Positions 16,775 through 25,737 of a stretch of DNA of 32,075 bases are shown here, piece after piece. A program made the position numbers and the translations under genes. The stretch spans positions 1-32,075 of the forward strand of contig JACRIH010000603.1 in NCBI GenBank assembly GCA_016235885.1. Direction: 5' to 3'. The notes beneath the pieces were generated by a model, which was not told where the DNA came from, made no database searches, and was given only the letters and a program-made list of their open reading frames with translations. Within the stretch, counting starts at the first letter, position 1. Each line of letters starts with the position of its first letter. Source of the stretch: Planctomycetales bacterium (GTDB lineage: Bacteria > Planctomycetota > Planctomycetia > Planctomycetales > Planctomycetaceae).

Positions 16775-18064
16775 TTACCAGATGACCATCGACTCCTCGA
16801 ACAACAGGGCAAGGTCTTCTGGACTGGCCGGGCGCGGGGAAAGCTTGGTCACACGATGCTGCGGCAGCGTTCCTGCGACGAGGTCGGGGATGTCGGCCGA
16901 CGTGTAACCAACTTCGCGCAGACCGTTCGGCATGCCGAGCGTTTGCATGAAGTAGACAACGCGATCGGACAGGATTTTCCCGGCGTCTCCAGACTTCGCT
17001 CGTGACACGTCCGCTCCGAGTGCGGCGGCAGCTCGCAGGTGGCGATCGGGACAGGTCGAAGCCGTGAACCGGACCACGGCCGGTGTGTTCAAGATCACCG
17101 ACATGCCGTGCGGGACGAGCGAGTGCGCGGTTTGATATCCTGCCGGGTGGAAGTCGCGGACCTTGCCGGCCACGGGATACGACATGCCGTGCGGCAGATG
17201 CACGCCCGCGTTACCGAAGCCGATTCCCGCCATTGCGGCCGCGAGCGCCATTTGTGCTCGGGCCTCGTCGTCGCCGGGGTCGCGGACAGCTCGCGGCAGA
17301 AAATCGGCCACCATTTCCAAAGCGCGAATCGCCCAGATGTCGCTCACGGGATTTGAGCCTTGATACGCCGGTCGTTCGAGTGGACGAGCTGGCATCGGCC
17401 GCTGAGTAAACGGGATGGCCGTGTACGATTCGAGGGCATGGCTGAGCACGTCCAGACCCGCGCTGGCGGCGACAGCGGACGGCTGCGTACGCGTGTTGTC
17501 CGGGTCGACGATTCCGAGCGTGGGCCGGAGATACCGGTGAGCAATCCCGGTTTTCACTTTCTTCTCGACCCAGTCAAAGATCGCCACGCCCGTCGTCTCG
17601 CTGCCAGTGCCGGCAGTCGTCGGGATGGCGATCAATGGCTTAATCGGTCTCGGTACGGGCTGGCCCCGACCAATCGGAGCGTTGACATAATCGAAGAAGT
17701 CGGCGGGTGGACAGCTCGAATAGAGGTTGGCCGCCTTGGCCGTATCGATCGTGCTTCCCCCGCCCACGGCAACGAAGGCGTCGAACCCGCCGTCAGTGGC
17801 GAATTTCGCCGCCGCTTTGAAGCTGGCGTCGGTGGGTTCGACCTCGACGAGGTCGTACACGACATAATCCCGCTTCGCCGCGTCGAGTGCTTCAAGCACG
17901 ATGACGCCGGTGGAAAGCGAACGAATCGCCGGGTCGATCACGATCATCACCCGCTGCACACCGAGGTCGATCAAATCGTGTCCGACCTCCCGAGTCACGC
18001 CGGTGCCGAAGCGGAGATTCGACGTCGAGATTTGAAACGCTGTGTCGTTGGCCATCGGATTCAT
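16775..18064 (-). CDS. Iron-containing alcohol dehydrogenase, hydroxyacid-oxoacid transhydrogenase (HOT/ADHFE1) type
   Basis: A 429-residue group III metal-dependent dehydrogenase. GGGSTIDTAKA is the NAD-binding loop; metal ligands are visible as Asp and His in GLDVLSHALES and His residues in HLPHGMSYPV and LVPHGMSV. The stretch ERPAYQGSNPVSDIWA, the motif AGIGFGNAGVH, and the C-terminal GTLPQHRVTKLSPRP match the ADHFE1/HOT subfamily, which couples oxidation of a hydroxyacid such as 4-hydroxybutyrate to reduction of 2-oxoglutarate using tightly bound NAD. Subfamily assignment is from remembered motifs, so substrate is an inference. Start could be 18064 or the in-frame ATG ending at 18055; no clear ribosome-binding site decides. 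No gamma-hydroxybutyrate or GABA genes adjoin. Confidence 0.9.
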   Translation of the reverse strand: MNPMANDTAFQISTSNLRFGTGVTREVGHDLIDLGVQRVMIVIDPAIRSLSTGVIVLEALDAAKRDYVVYDLVEVEPTDASFKAAAKFATDGGFDAFVAVGGGSTIDTAKAANLYSSCPPADFFDYVNAPIGRGQPVPRPIKPLIAIPTTAGTGSETTGVAIFDWVEKKVKTGIAHRYLRPTLGIVDPDNTRTQPSAVAASAGLDVLSHALESYTAIPFTQRPMPARPLERPAYQGSNPVSDIWAIRALEMVADFLPRAVRDPGDDEARAQMALAAAMAGIGFGNAGVHLPHGMSYPVAGKVRDFHPAGYQTAHSLVPHGMSVILNTPAVVRFTASTCPDRHLRAAAALGADVSRAKSGDAGKILSDRVVYFMQTLGMPNGLREVGYTSADIPDLVAGTLPQHRVTKLSPRPASPEDLALLFEESMVIW

Positions 18065-18885
18065 CGTCCATTCTGTCGAGGTGCCAAGTTCGATGACCCT
18101 ACCACCGACGGACACCAGCAACCACGGTTCGTTGGCTAGGGACCGTCCCACAATCCAAGGTTCAACTCAGACCAAACCGCCGAACCAACGATTATTGACA
18201 AAGTTGAAAAACCACGCAGTTTCGTGTCCGGTCACTTCGAGTTTTTCGATTCTATCCAGTGAGGCCCGATTCTGCCGCCAAGGGAATCGTATCGAGTTCA
18301 CTGGAACGACCACCATGACCGAAGGGACGGTGTGCGGAGGTCCAAACAGCCCATTGAAAACCGTGGACTGCAAAGTCGGCAACCAAGTCGGGCGTTCGCC
18401 GACCGGAAAGCGACCCAGTGGCCCGGAAACTCTGGGGAGCAATCCGGGACAACCTCGTTGGGATACCCAATCCCGTGCGCTGATTCTCGGCGATCATCCC
18501 GAGAAAGTGTTTTCCAGTCGAAGCGGACGCTGGTCGGTCGAATCTCGCGATGGCGAAGTTCCGCCTCGATTTGGGGAAGGTCAATTTCTGTGCTTGATCT
18601 GAGAATTTCAGTTTGGCGTCCTTTGTCACCGCGAGAGATGTCGAAGTTGCCTTCAGGTCATGGGTCCTGTATCAGAACGGGACACGATCGAGCTTGAATT
18701 GTAATGTCACGCGTCGCAAGGCGAGTTGTACATCGGCACGGTAACCCAAGGCTTGTGTCCGTGCTTAGACAGGTTTTGTCCCGCGGACAAAATGTTGGAC
18801 GGCAGCCAACAAGAGACCTCGTGGGATCGGCGGAATACGAGATTCATGTCTTGGCGATGAAAACCGGGTTTCTTGGGGATCTGAC
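18065..18885. other. Long stretch without a convincing gene
   Basis: About 820 bases between the dehydrogenase and rpmI. Open frames exist (for example plus-strand 18315-18602, 95 codons from ATG, ending FGEGQFLCLI) but the translation is unlike a known family and no ribosome-binding site is clear. The second half holds a row of three hairpins listed separately. Confidence 0.45.
18736..18811 (+). other. Cluster of three consecutive hairpins upstream of rpmI
   Basis: GCACGG (18736-18741) pairs with CCGTGC (18759-18764); TTTTGTCC (18774-18781) pairs perfectly with GGACAAAA (18785-18792) around CGC; TGTTGG (18793-18798) pairs with CCAACA (18806-18811). Three stems in 76 bases suggest a structured RNA leader or a repeat; it lies about 160 bases before the rpmI start and upstream of the promoter proposed here. 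Confidence 0.35.
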
Positions 18886-18915
18886 TGGAAATCACTTTGC
18901 TGTCGCCGCTATACT
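18886..18915 (+). promoter_or_regulatory. Candidate promoter of rpmI-rplT-pheS
   Basis: TATACT at 18910-18915 matches five of six positions of the sigma-70 -10 consensus, with TGGAAA (4 of 6) 18 bases upstream. It would give a 5' UTR of roughly 50 bases. The -35 is weak, so this is tentative. Confidence 0.35.
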
Positions 18916-18972
18916 CCGCCCCTTCAAAAGTCCGCACGCGAATCGTTCTGTGGGAAGATACAGGTCGGTAAC

Positions 18973-19173
18973 ATGCCTAAGCAAAAGACGCACAAGGGAT
19001 TCAAAAAGCGGTTCAAGGTGACCGCGAACGGGAAAATCAAGCATCGCAAGACGTCCCGCGGCCACATCCTCAGCAGCAAGTCTCCCAAGCGTAAACGGAT
19101 GCTACGTCAGGATGGCGTCGTCGAAGGTGTGCTTGCGAAGATGGTAATTGAAGGCCTACGACCCAGCCTGTGA
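18973..19173 (+). CDS. rpmI: Large ribosomal subunit protein bL35
   Basis: A 66-residue, highly basic protein of normal family length. [17 protein letters not shown] at the start and [10 protein letters not shown] in the second half are the bL35 signatures; it binds 23S rRNA in the large subunit. It is followed by rplT after 121 nt, the usual partner. infC, commonly upstream in other bacteria, is absent. The ATG is the only sensible start; the ribosome-binding site is weak. Confidence 0.97.
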   Translation: MPKQKTHKGFKKRFKVTANGKIKHRKTSRGHILSSKSPKRKRMLRQDGVVEGVLAKMVIEGLRPSL

Positions 19174-19294
19174 GCTTGGCTTGGGGTGTCAGCAATTGAG
19201 AATGGCTATCTGCCGCGGTGGTATTCCCCGTGCGCAATCGAGTTCTGAGCGAATTACAACCAGACAACACACTATTTGACGGCGGGTCGGTCCC

Positions 19295-19663
19295 ATGAGA
19301 GTAAGAAAAGGTGCTGCGAGAAACCGAGCGAAAAAGCGACTATTCAAAGAAGTCAAAGGCAACTGGGGACGTCGTGGCAACACGGTCAAGATGGCCACGG
19401 AGACCTTACTTCGAGGTCGCGCTTTCGGTCGGGCACACCGCCGGTTGAAGAAGCGCGAGTATCGCGGCCTTTGGATCATTCGTGTCAAGGCGGCCTGTGT
19501 GGCCCGCGGAATGTCGTATTCGGCCTTTATTCATGGGATGGATCTGGCCCAGATCGAGCTGAATCGCAAGTCGCTGAGCGAACTCGCAATTCACCATCCG
19601 TCGGTGTTCGACGAATTGGTGCAGATCGCTCAGGCCGAGCTGACGAAGGCTCAAGCGGCCTGA
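19295..19663 (+). CDS. rplT: Large ribosomal subunit protein bL20
   Basis: A 122-residue protein, normal for bL20, which is an early 50S assembly protein binding 23S rRNA. Visible signatures are MRVRKGAARNRAKKRLFKEVKG at the basic N-terminus (read from Met1), then LKKREYRGLWIIRVKAA and MSYSAFIHGM. In other bacteria L20 represses its own operon by binding the mRNA leader; the 121-nt gap upstream would be the place for such a site, but I see no clear mimic. No good Shine-Dalgarno precedes the ATG. pheS starts 12 nt after the stop. Confidence 0.97.
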   Translation: MRVRKGAARNRAKKRLFKEVKGNWGRRGNTVKMATETLLRGRAFGRAHRRLKKREYRGLWIIRVKAACVARGMSYSAFIHGMDLAQIELNRKSLSELAIHHPSVFDELVQIAQAELTKAQAA

Positions 19664-19675
19664 TCGCGATCGGCG

Positions 19676-20686
19676 ATGGATCTGATTCAACTTCTCAACC
19701 AATTCGAGGCGGATGCGCTCGCGGCGATTGCTGCGGTGCGCGACGCGGCGACGTTGGAAGCCGTTCGGATTGAATACCTCGGCGCGCGGCAGGGAAAACT
19801 GCGCGACCTTCAAGCCGAACTCGGCAAGGCCGGCAAAGAGGAACGGCCGGTGCTCGGCAAGCGGTTCAATGAGGTCAAGGGCCGCGTATCGGAATCGATG
19901 GAGCAACGGAAGCTGGCTCTCGACCGACCGACCGTCGTGGCCACGGGCGTAGACATCTCGCTGCCGGGGACTTCCGTTCGACTGGGGAAGCGGCATCCGC
20001 TGACTCAGACGATGGATGAATTCAAAGAGATTCTGGGACGATTCGGGTTCACGGTCGCTGATGGTCCAGAAGTCGAGGACGAGCGGCACAACTTCGAGGC
20101 CCTGAACATTCCCGACGATCACCCGGCTCGCGATCCACTGGATAATTTCTACCTCGCCACGGCCGAGAAGGCAGCGGGTGGCCCGCGGTTGCTGCGGAGC
20201 CAGACGTCCACTGTACAGATTCGCGTGATGGAAAACTCGTCGCCGCCGGTCCGCGTGATTTCCCTCGGCCGAGTCTACCGCCCGGACACGATCGATCAGA
20301 CACACTCGTGCATGTTCCACCAGATGGAAGGATTGATGGTGGGAGAGTCGGTGACGATGTCACAACTCAAGACAGTACTTCGGCTCTTCGCGCACGCGTA
20401 TCTCGGGCACGACGTTCACATACGATTTCGCCCATCGTTCTTTCCGTTCACCGAACCCTCTGTCGAAGTCGACATGAGTTGGGGAGAAGGAGGCAAGAGC
20501 TGGCTGGAGATCGGCGGAGCGGGAATGGTCGATCCGAACGTGCTGGCCGCTGTGGGCTACGATCCCGATCGGTACACCGGCTTCGCGTTCGGAATGGGGA
20601 TCGAGCGGTTTTGCATGCGGCGCCACCGCATCCCCGACATCCGGCTGTTTTATGGAAGTGATCTGCGTTTCCTGCGGCAGTTTTGA
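19676..20686 (+). CDS. pheS: Phenylalanyl-tRNA synthetase alpha subunit
   Basis: A 336-residue class II synthetase catalytic subunit that charges tRNA-Phe in an alpha2beta2 enzyme with PheT. A coiled-coil tRNA-binding arm spans about 1-85. Motif 2 is seen in [19 protein letters not shown] (about 198-216), the Phe pocket in [16 protein letters not shown] (251-266), and motif 3 in [20 protein letters not shown] (302-321). The gene is complete. It directly follows rplT (12 nt), so it is probably in the same transcript. pheT does not follow: the next gene is convergent, so the beta subunit must be encoded elsewhere. Confidence 0.97.
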   Translation: MDLIQLLNQFEADALAAIAAVRDAATLEAVRIEYLGARQGKLRDLQAELGKAGKEERPVLGKRFNEVKGRVSESMEQRKLALDRPTVVATGVDISLPGTSVRLGKRHPLTQTMDEFKEILGRFGFTVADGPEVEDERHNFEALNIPDDHPARDPLDNFYLATAEKAAGGPRLLRSQTSTVQIRVMENSSPPVRVISLGRVYRPDTIDQTHSCMFHQMEGLMVGESVTMSQLKTVLRLFAHAYLGHDVHIRFRPSFFPFTEPSVEVDMSWGEGGKSWLEIGGAGMVDPNVLAAVGYDPDRYTGFAFGMGIERFCMRRHRIPDIRLFYGSDLRFLRQF

Positions 20687-20742
20687 GCGGGTTGATCGAC
20701 GTGCGTCATCGCATCGGCGGGGACCGTTTGCGATTTCGCAGC

Positions 20743-21168
20743 TCAGACAATCACTTCAATCTGTCCCGAGCAGAATTTGCAGGCGACGCGCATGCCCGCG
20801 TACTTGGTCGCCAATCGCAACCGCTGGGAGCAGTGTGGGCAGTCCGCATAGAAGGCCACTGTCACCACCTTCGGATGATTCAGATCGACGGTGAACGGCT
20901 TTGTGCAGTGGTTGCAGTTGACGGTTTGTCCGAGGTACTTCTTGTTGATCTTCAGTTCTTTGGTGCAATTGGGGCACTGGATGAAGAATCCCGCGGGATG
21001 CAATTCAGCCATGCTGGGGAGTTCCTGAAGCGGAATGAATGTGGGGATTTCAACGCTGTCTTCAGAGAGGTCCGAATTTAACAGTGTCCGGCAGTTGCGG
21101 CAATGAATCATGCTTTCCGGCATGTCTTCACCGCATTCAGGACATGGTCCACCAGGCCAGGGTGGCAT
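20743..21168 (-). CDS. Triple zinc-ribbon protein
   Basis: A 141-residue protein with three four-cysteine modules: C9-x2-C12/C23-x2-C26, C65-x2-C68/C85-x2-C88 and C110-x2-C113/C130-x2-C133. The last two share the pattern CPxC...L......G..V.C..C....V and are likely duplicates. No membrane segment or catalytic domain is present; nucleic-acid or protein binding is likely but unproven. The start at 21168 is supported by AAGGAG seven bases upstream; the longer frame to 21246 ignores this site. It is convergent with pheS (56 nt apart) and divergent from the sigma-54 activator. I do not recognise a named family. Confidence 0.8.
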   Translation of the reverse strand: MPPWPGGPCPECGEDMPESMIHCRNCRTLLNSDLSEDSVEIPTFIPLQELPSMAELHPAGFFIQCPNCTKELKINKKYLGQTVNCNHCTKPFTVDLNHPKVVTVAFYADCPHCSQRLRLATKYAGMRVACKFCSGQIEVIV

Positions 21169-21492
21169 ATTGACTCCTTGCAAGGGAATAAAAATGTCAG
21201 GCCCGCATGGAACGAGGGACTCGGTCAAGCTCATCGCAAAGAGCAATGGTTTTCGGGCACTTTGTGATGCAGGCTGCTTGGGGTGACGTCGCTCCCCATT
21301 GAAATGTCATGGGGTGGCATCATGCCACTTGCTGAGGGCGAACGCAAGTCCGTCCAACGACGCCTTCGCTTGCGATGCATGTTCGACGTAGTCTATGTTA
21401 TTCGCCGGAAACGCAATGCGGATGTCGGGCCCATCGGCGGTGTTTCGGATCATCGTACCTTCGAGCAGACTCCCGCAGAAAAGTTGCCCTCC
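21169..21492. other. Divergent intergenic region
   Basis: About 324 bases between the zinc-ribbon gene and the activator gene. The AAGGAG ribosome-binding site of the minus-strand gene is at about 21176-21181. The activator frame is open back to 21283, but the extra 70 residues look unstructured and lack family features, so I treat them as leader. No promoter is clear. Confidence 0.4.
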
Positions 21493-23481
21493 ATGATTGC
21501 TTACTTAGTGGTCCGGGAAGGAAACAAGTGGCGGGACGTGTACCGATTGACCCCCGGACAGGTCATGACGGTGGGCCGGGCGTCCACGAACCGCATCGTG
21601 TTGCACGATGAAGTTTGCAGCCGCAATCATTGCGAGATTTTCCAACGCGGGGCGGATTGGGTTCTCCGCGATCTGGACAGCCGTAATGGAACGCTCATCA
21701 ATGGCCTCAAAGTCGAAGGAGACATCCCTCTCGAACCAGGACACTTGATTCAAATTGGAGCATGTGATCTGGCGTTCACGTTCGACTTGTCGCAGGCGTT
21801 TCCGCAAGTCGAGGAGAAATCCGGACTGGAGAACGATACGAGTACCGACATGGACGCCGAGGCTGCCGCCACGGCCGGAGACAATGAACCGGAGATTATC
21901 CATCGTCGCCGGAAGACTCGATTCGCTGGCCGTGTCGAAACTGTGGCGAGAGAGAGGCACCAGCAGGAATTGGCGGTCTTGTACCGCCTCGCGATGGACA
22001 TGGGTGCGGCGCGGGGGTCGCAGCACCTCGCCGATGTTGTGCTGAACGGGTTGCTGGAGGGGACGTCCTCCGACATCGGAGCTCTGCTATTGCTTCCGCA
22101 CCCGACTCCGCCCGAAGAAACCCCCGGACCACTGACCGTCGTGGCTTACAAGGCAAATGGCGATTTGCAGTATCAGCAGGTATCGCGTTCGCTGTCGAGC
22201 GTCGTGTTGAAGGATCGCGAGGCGATTCTGGCCCGTGATGTCGCCGACGATAGCCGGCTCGTCAGTCGTGACAGCCTTGGTCGGATACAGGCAAAGAGCG
22301 TGATCTGCTCGCCAATCCGGATGGACAATCTGATTTATGGGTTGATTCATTTGTACTCGACCAACCCCGAGAAATTGCTGGAAGAAGACGACTTGGAATT
22401 CACGCTGGCGGTTGCCGACCAGGCGGCGGTGGCGCTTCATAACCTCCGGCGTCAGGAAACTCTGGCCGAAGGATTGGCCAAAGTCCGGGATGAAAACTTG
22501 AAACTCCGAGAACAGATTGGGATCGAAAGCGACCTGGTCGGAGACAGCAAGTTCATCCAGTCGCTGAACAACACGATTGCGCGAGTGGCTCCCACGGACG
22601 CGGCAGTTTTGATTCGGGGGGAAAGCGGCGTCGGCAAAGAATTGGTGGCGCGAGCGATCCATTTCAGCAGCAAGCGCCGCAGCGGTCCGTTCGTCTGCAT
22701 GAATTGCGCCGCCCTCACGGAAAGCCTGCTCGAAAGCGAATTGTTCGGCCACGAGAAAGGTTCCTTCACCGGCGCCACGGGCCGGAAGATCGGAAAATTT
22801 GAGCAGGCGCATCGCGGCACATTATTTCTGGACGAAGTCGGCGAGATGAGTCTCGCAATTCAAGCCAAATTCCTCCGCGTGCTGGAAGGCCATCCGTTCG
22901 AGCGAGTTGGTGGGAGCTCACCAATCCAAGTGGACGTGCGGGTCGTGGCGGCCACCAACCGCAATCTCGAAACGGCTGTCGAATCGGCGATGTTTCGGAA
23001 GGATCTTTACTTTCGGCTGCATGTCGTCGAGATGACGATCGAACCGCTCCGAGAACATCCCTCCGACATCCCGATCCTTGCCGCCCATTTCGTCGAGCGT
23101 TTCGCGAAAAAAAGCGGCCGCGCTGTTCAGGGGTTCACTCCACCGGCGATTGACAAATTGACGGCGTACGATTGGCCGGGCAATGTCCGCGAACTGCAAA
23201 ACACTGTCGAACGTGCCGTCATTCTTTGCGCAGGCGAATACATCGGAGCCAGCGAAATCCAACTTTCCGGGTTGGGGATGATGGAGGAGTATCGATCCGC
23301 CGACATTACACCGGCCGAGTTCCGGGACATCAGTCTGGAACAACTGGAACAGCAGCATATTTTGTCCGTGCTGGATCGAACCCACTGGAACAAATCGCAG
23401 GCGTCTCAAATCCTCGGGATCGAACGATCGACGCTCGATCGCAAGCTGAAACGCTACGGTGTAGAGCGTCCCGAATCGTGA
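21493..23481 (+). CDS. FHA-GAF sigma-54-dependent transcriptional activator (Fis-type HTH)
   Basis: A 662-residue enhancer-binding protein. FHA domain at about 5-98 ([21 protein letters not shown], then [11 protein letters not shown]) should bind phosphothreonine; GAF at about 155-315; AAA+ core at about 345-580 with Walker A GESGVGKE (376-383), the sigma-54 contact loop as GSFTGA (423-428, usually GAFTGA), Walker [11 protein letters not shown] (443-452), arginine-finger region FRKDLYFRL, and [11 protein letters not shown] (560-570); Fis-type HTH at about 612-656 ([20 protein letters not shown]). It would remodel sigma-54 polymerase to open promoters, gated by a phosphorylated partner, which fits an organism rich in Ser/Thr kinases. 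The start at 21493 is placed just before the FHA domain; 21283 is an alternative. No ribosome-binding site decides. Confidence 0.92.
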   Translation: MIAYLVVREGNKWRDVYRLTPGQVMTVGRASTNRIVLHDEVCSRNHCEIFQRGADWVLRDLDSRNGTLINGLKVEGDIPLEPGHLIQIGACDLAFTFDLSQAFPQVEEKSGLENDTSTDMDAEAAATAGDNEPEIIHRRRKTRFAGRVETVARERHQQELAVLYRLAMDMGAARGSQHLADVVLNGLLEGTSSDIGALLLLPHPTPPEETPGPLTVVAYKANGDLQYQQVSRSLSSVVLKDREAILARDVADDSRLVSRDSLGRIQAKSVICSPIRMDNLIYGLIHLYSTNPEKLLEEDDLEFTLAVADQAAVALHNLRRQETLAEGLAKVRDENLKLREQIGIESDLVGDSKFIQSLNNTIARVAPTDAAVLIRGESGVGKELVARAIHFSSKRRSGPFVCMNCAALTESLLESELFGHEKGSFTGATGRKIGKFEQAHRGTLFLDEVGEMSLAIQAKFLRVLEGHPFERVGGSSPIQVDVRVVAATNRNLETAVESAMFRKDLYFRLHVVEMTIEPLREHPSDIPILAAHFVERFAKKSGRAVQGFTPPAIDKLTAYDWPGNVRELQNTVERAVILCAGEYIGASEIQLSGLGMMEEYRSADITPAEFRDISLEQLEQQHILSVLDRTHWNKSQASQILGIERSTLDRKLKRYGVERPES

Positions 23482-23886
23482 CGCTGGCGATCTGTTCGCT
23501 CTGCGGATTCTGATCCTGATTCCCTACCCCGCCGCATTTCCAACCGTACGGAATCCTGCCGACATTCGTTTCCAAGTCTAATGTTCTTGGTAGTCTGAGG
23601 CGATCTTCTCGATGCTTGGAAAATCCGAAGAATCTTGTTGACATTTGACCTCATTGCCAGAAAATGTGCTCACCGAACGCGGCCTCCTACCTCAAACTCC
23701 TGCCCGTACTCCAGACGCCTTCCTCAAAACTGAACGTCTTCGACGTGTGACATTCTTGCTTGAGGAGATTGCTTGGCCGTTTGTTCTTGTGGCTTGGGCG
23801 AGGCGGGGTGGTTGATTGCCGCGCCGCAGCACATGGTTGGAAACAGTTGTTGACTCGTTGTCCTTTGAAATCAGGGAGAAGCAGTA
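23482..23886. other. Intergenic region upstream of the small acidic protein
   Basis: About 405 bases with no convincing gene on either strand. TTGACA at about 23638-23643 could be a -35 element but no good -10 follows at the right distance. The ribosome-binding site GGGAG of the next gene is at 23874-23878. Confidence 0.4.
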
Positions 23887-24240
23887 ATGGCGAGGGGATT
23901 TGTAGCTAATCAGGACCTCGGCACGGGACTGGATTTGGACGGTGACTGTGAATTGGATGGTACGTTTGACGTCAACGAAGTTGAGAGCTACCTGGCGATG
24001 GGAATTGATCCAATAAAACCGACGGCGGCGCGGCCTGGTTCGGAAGAAAAAGTATTGATGCTCTCCGCGCGGTACTCGGCCGGGTTGCCCCTGTGGCATG
24101 ACCGCGATTGCTACGAGCATGGTCCGCGAGAGAGTGAGTTGATGGGATTCGATCCCGCGGTCAAACGTCCAGTGGCCATTGAGATTGGTGCGGACGATGA
24201 TGACTTGGAAGTGGCCGACGACGTCGAAGCAGAAGATTAA
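23887..24240 (+). CDS. Acidic hypothetical protein
   Basis: A 117-residue acidic protein that I do not recognise. An Asp-rich segment near the start (LDLDGDCELDGTFDVNEV, about 15-32) is reminiscent of calcium-binding loops but does not fit a canonical EF-hand. The middle reads EEKVLMLSARYSAGLPLWH, then DCYEHGPRESE, which looks structured and possibly conserved; the tail is Asp/Glu-rich. There is no signal peptide or membrane segment. Coding is supported by GGGAG eight bases before ATG, by a strong terminator 29 bases after the stop, and by composition. It appears monocistronic. Function unknown. Confidence 0.75.
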   Translation: MARGFVANQDLGTGLDLDGDCELDGTFDVNEVESYLAMGIDPIKPTAARPGSEEKVLMLSARYSAGLPLWHDRDCYEHGPRESELMGFDPAVKRPVAIEIGADDDDLEVADDVEAED

Positions 24241-24268
24241 CCCGGTCAGATTTTGAATGACTTGCCAA

Positions 24269-24307
24269 ATGAAGACGGCTGGAGCATCCCAGCCGTCTTC
24301 ATTTTTG
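24269..24307 (+). terminator. Rho-independent terminator
   Basis: Arms ATGAAGACGGCTGG (24269-24282) and CCAGCCGTCTTCAT (24289-24302) are perfectly complementary around AGCATC and run into TTTTT (24302-24306). A-rich sequence before the left arm makes it potentially bidirectional. It ends the transcript of the acidic protein gene. Confidence 0.93.
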
Positions 24308-24416
24308 CGCCGTCTCGAAAATTGAAAATTGGCGACCGGGGACTATGATGTCGCCCGATTCTGAAACTGATTGAGAATCGGGAGTTTCCTCAAACGACCA
24401 TGAATGAGAGCATCAG

Positions 24417-25559
24417 ATGACCAAGCCGCTGAACATTGGATTGATCGGGTACGGCTTTATGGGCCGCGCGCATTCCAACGCGTATCGCCGGGTGAACAAT
24501 TTCTTCGAATTGCCGTACCGCCCGGTACTCAAAGTGGTGTGTGCCCGCAGCGCCGAGAGTGTCAAGGCGTTTGCGGAGACGTGGGGTTACGAATCGATCG
24601 AGACCGATTGGCGAAAGCTACTCGAGCGGAAGGACATCGACGCCGTCGACATCTGCGTTCCGAACAACCTTCACAAAGAGATCGCGATCGCGGCAGCCAA
24701 AGCCGGAAAAATGGTGCTCTGCGAAAAGCCGCTGTCGATGAACGCGGCCGAAGGGGAGGAGATGTGCCAGGCGGTGGAACAGGCCGGAGTGGCGAATACC
24801 GTTTGGTACAACTACCGGCGCGTGCCGGCAGTCACGATGGCGAAACAGTTGATCGAGGAGGGACGACTCGGAAGGATTTTCCATTACCGCGCGAACTTCT
24901 TGCAGGACTGGACGATCTCGGCCGATCTGCCACAGGGAGGTGCCGGCCTGTGGCGACTGGATGCCACAGCCGCCGGCAGCGGCGTGACGGGCGATCTGCT
25001 GGCGCACTGCATCGACACGGCGATCTGGCTCAACGGTAGCATCAACAACGTCACCGCGATGACTGAGACGTTTATCAAGGAACGCAAGCACACCATCTCG
25101 GGAAAGGTCGAGAAGGTGGGGATCGACGATGCATGTGCGTTTTTGTGCCGCTTCAATAATGGATCGCTGGGGCTGTTTGAATCGACTCGGTACGCGCGCG
25201 GCCACAAGGCGTTGTACACGTTCGAAATCAATGGCGAGAAGGCGTCGATCAAGTGGGATCTGCATGATCTGCATCGCCTCGAATACTTCGACCACGGCGA
25301 TGAAGGCAAGCTCCGCGCCTGGCGGTCAATTCATGTGACCGATCACGGCGGCGAGCATCCATACATGAGCCACTGGTGGGTTCCGGGGTTGCAGATTGGT
25401 TACGAACACAGCTTCGTGCATCAGGTCGCCGACTTTTTGGAAGGCTTGGGCAAGGGGCAACCGACCAGTCCAACGTTTCGCGAAGCACTCGAAACGCAAA
25501 AGATTTGTGATGCCGTGCTGAACAGCGCGAAGTCCGGACAGTGGACTGACGTCGGCTGA
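24417..25559 (+). CDS. Gfo/Idh/MocA-family NAD(P)-dependent oxidoreductase
   Basis: A 380-residue two-domain dehydrogenase, probably acting on a sugar, inositol or related polyol. The N-terminal Rossmann fold has [12 protein letters not shown] (GxGxxG at 11-16) and the family motif CEKPLS (EKP at 103-105), where the lysine is catalytic. The C-terminal domain carries [14 protein letters not shown] (192-205), the G-D-x3-H-x2-D form of the substrate-site motif. No twin-arginine or Sec signal is present, so it is cytoplasmic, unlike many planctomycete paralogues. Substrate cannot be named from sequence. It has its own transcript start region after the upstream terminator; nothing in the neighbourhood indicates a pathway. 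Confidence 0.93.
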   Translation: MTKPLNIGLIGYGFMGRAHSNAYRRVNNFFELPYRPVLKVVCARSAESVKAFAETWGYESIETDWRKLLERKDIDAVDICVPNNLHKEIAIAAAKAGKMVLCEKPLSMNAAEGEEMCQAVEQAGVANTVWYNYRRVPAVTMAKQLIEEGRLGRIFHYRANFLQDWTISADLPQGGAGLWRLDATAAGSGVTGDLLAHCIDTAIWLNGSINNVTAMTETFIKERKHTISGKVEKVGIDDACAFLCRFNNGSLGLFESTRYARGHKALYTFEINGEKASIKWDLHDLHRLEYFDHGDEGKLRAWRSIHVTDHGGEHPYMSHWWVPGLQIGYEHSFVHQVADFLEGLGKGQPTSPTFREALETQKICDAVLNSAKSGQWTDVG

Positions 25560-25580
25560 TCGGGATTCGAGTTTCCCGAT
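25559..25580 (+). terminator. Weak hairpin at the end of the oxidoreductase gene
   Basis: ATCGGGA (25559-25565) pairs with TCCCGAT (25574-25580) across 8 bases, overlapping the last base of the stop codon. There is no T-run, so termination activity is uncertain. Confidence 0.3.
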
Positions 25581-25737
25581 TCAGCCGCTGCGGAATTTCA
25601 GCGCAGAGTCTCTTTCCTGCGGTTCACTGGTTAACCATAATGCCGTCACACTTGCGGCAGGCGAAGCGATTTCGTTTCGCCGGGCCGTTTTGTTTTGTAG
25701 TCATCTGAACTGACAAGCTCCGAGTGAAAGGTCGATC

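Noticed and set aside
17360-18139. 259-codon plus-strand open frame
   Set aside because: It is antisense to the iron-dependent dehydrogenase, which has full family motifs.
18252-18629. 125-codon minus-strand frame in the gene-poor stretch
   Set aside because: There is no ribosome-binding site or family similarity, and it competes with an equally unconvincing plus-strand frame.
24354-24382. Nine-bp hairpin (CCCGATTCT with AGAATCGGG) upstream of the oxidoreductase gene as an operator or terminator
   Set aside because: The loop is 11 bases with no T-run, and no regulator is nearby; it could be chance, so it is not listed as a feature.
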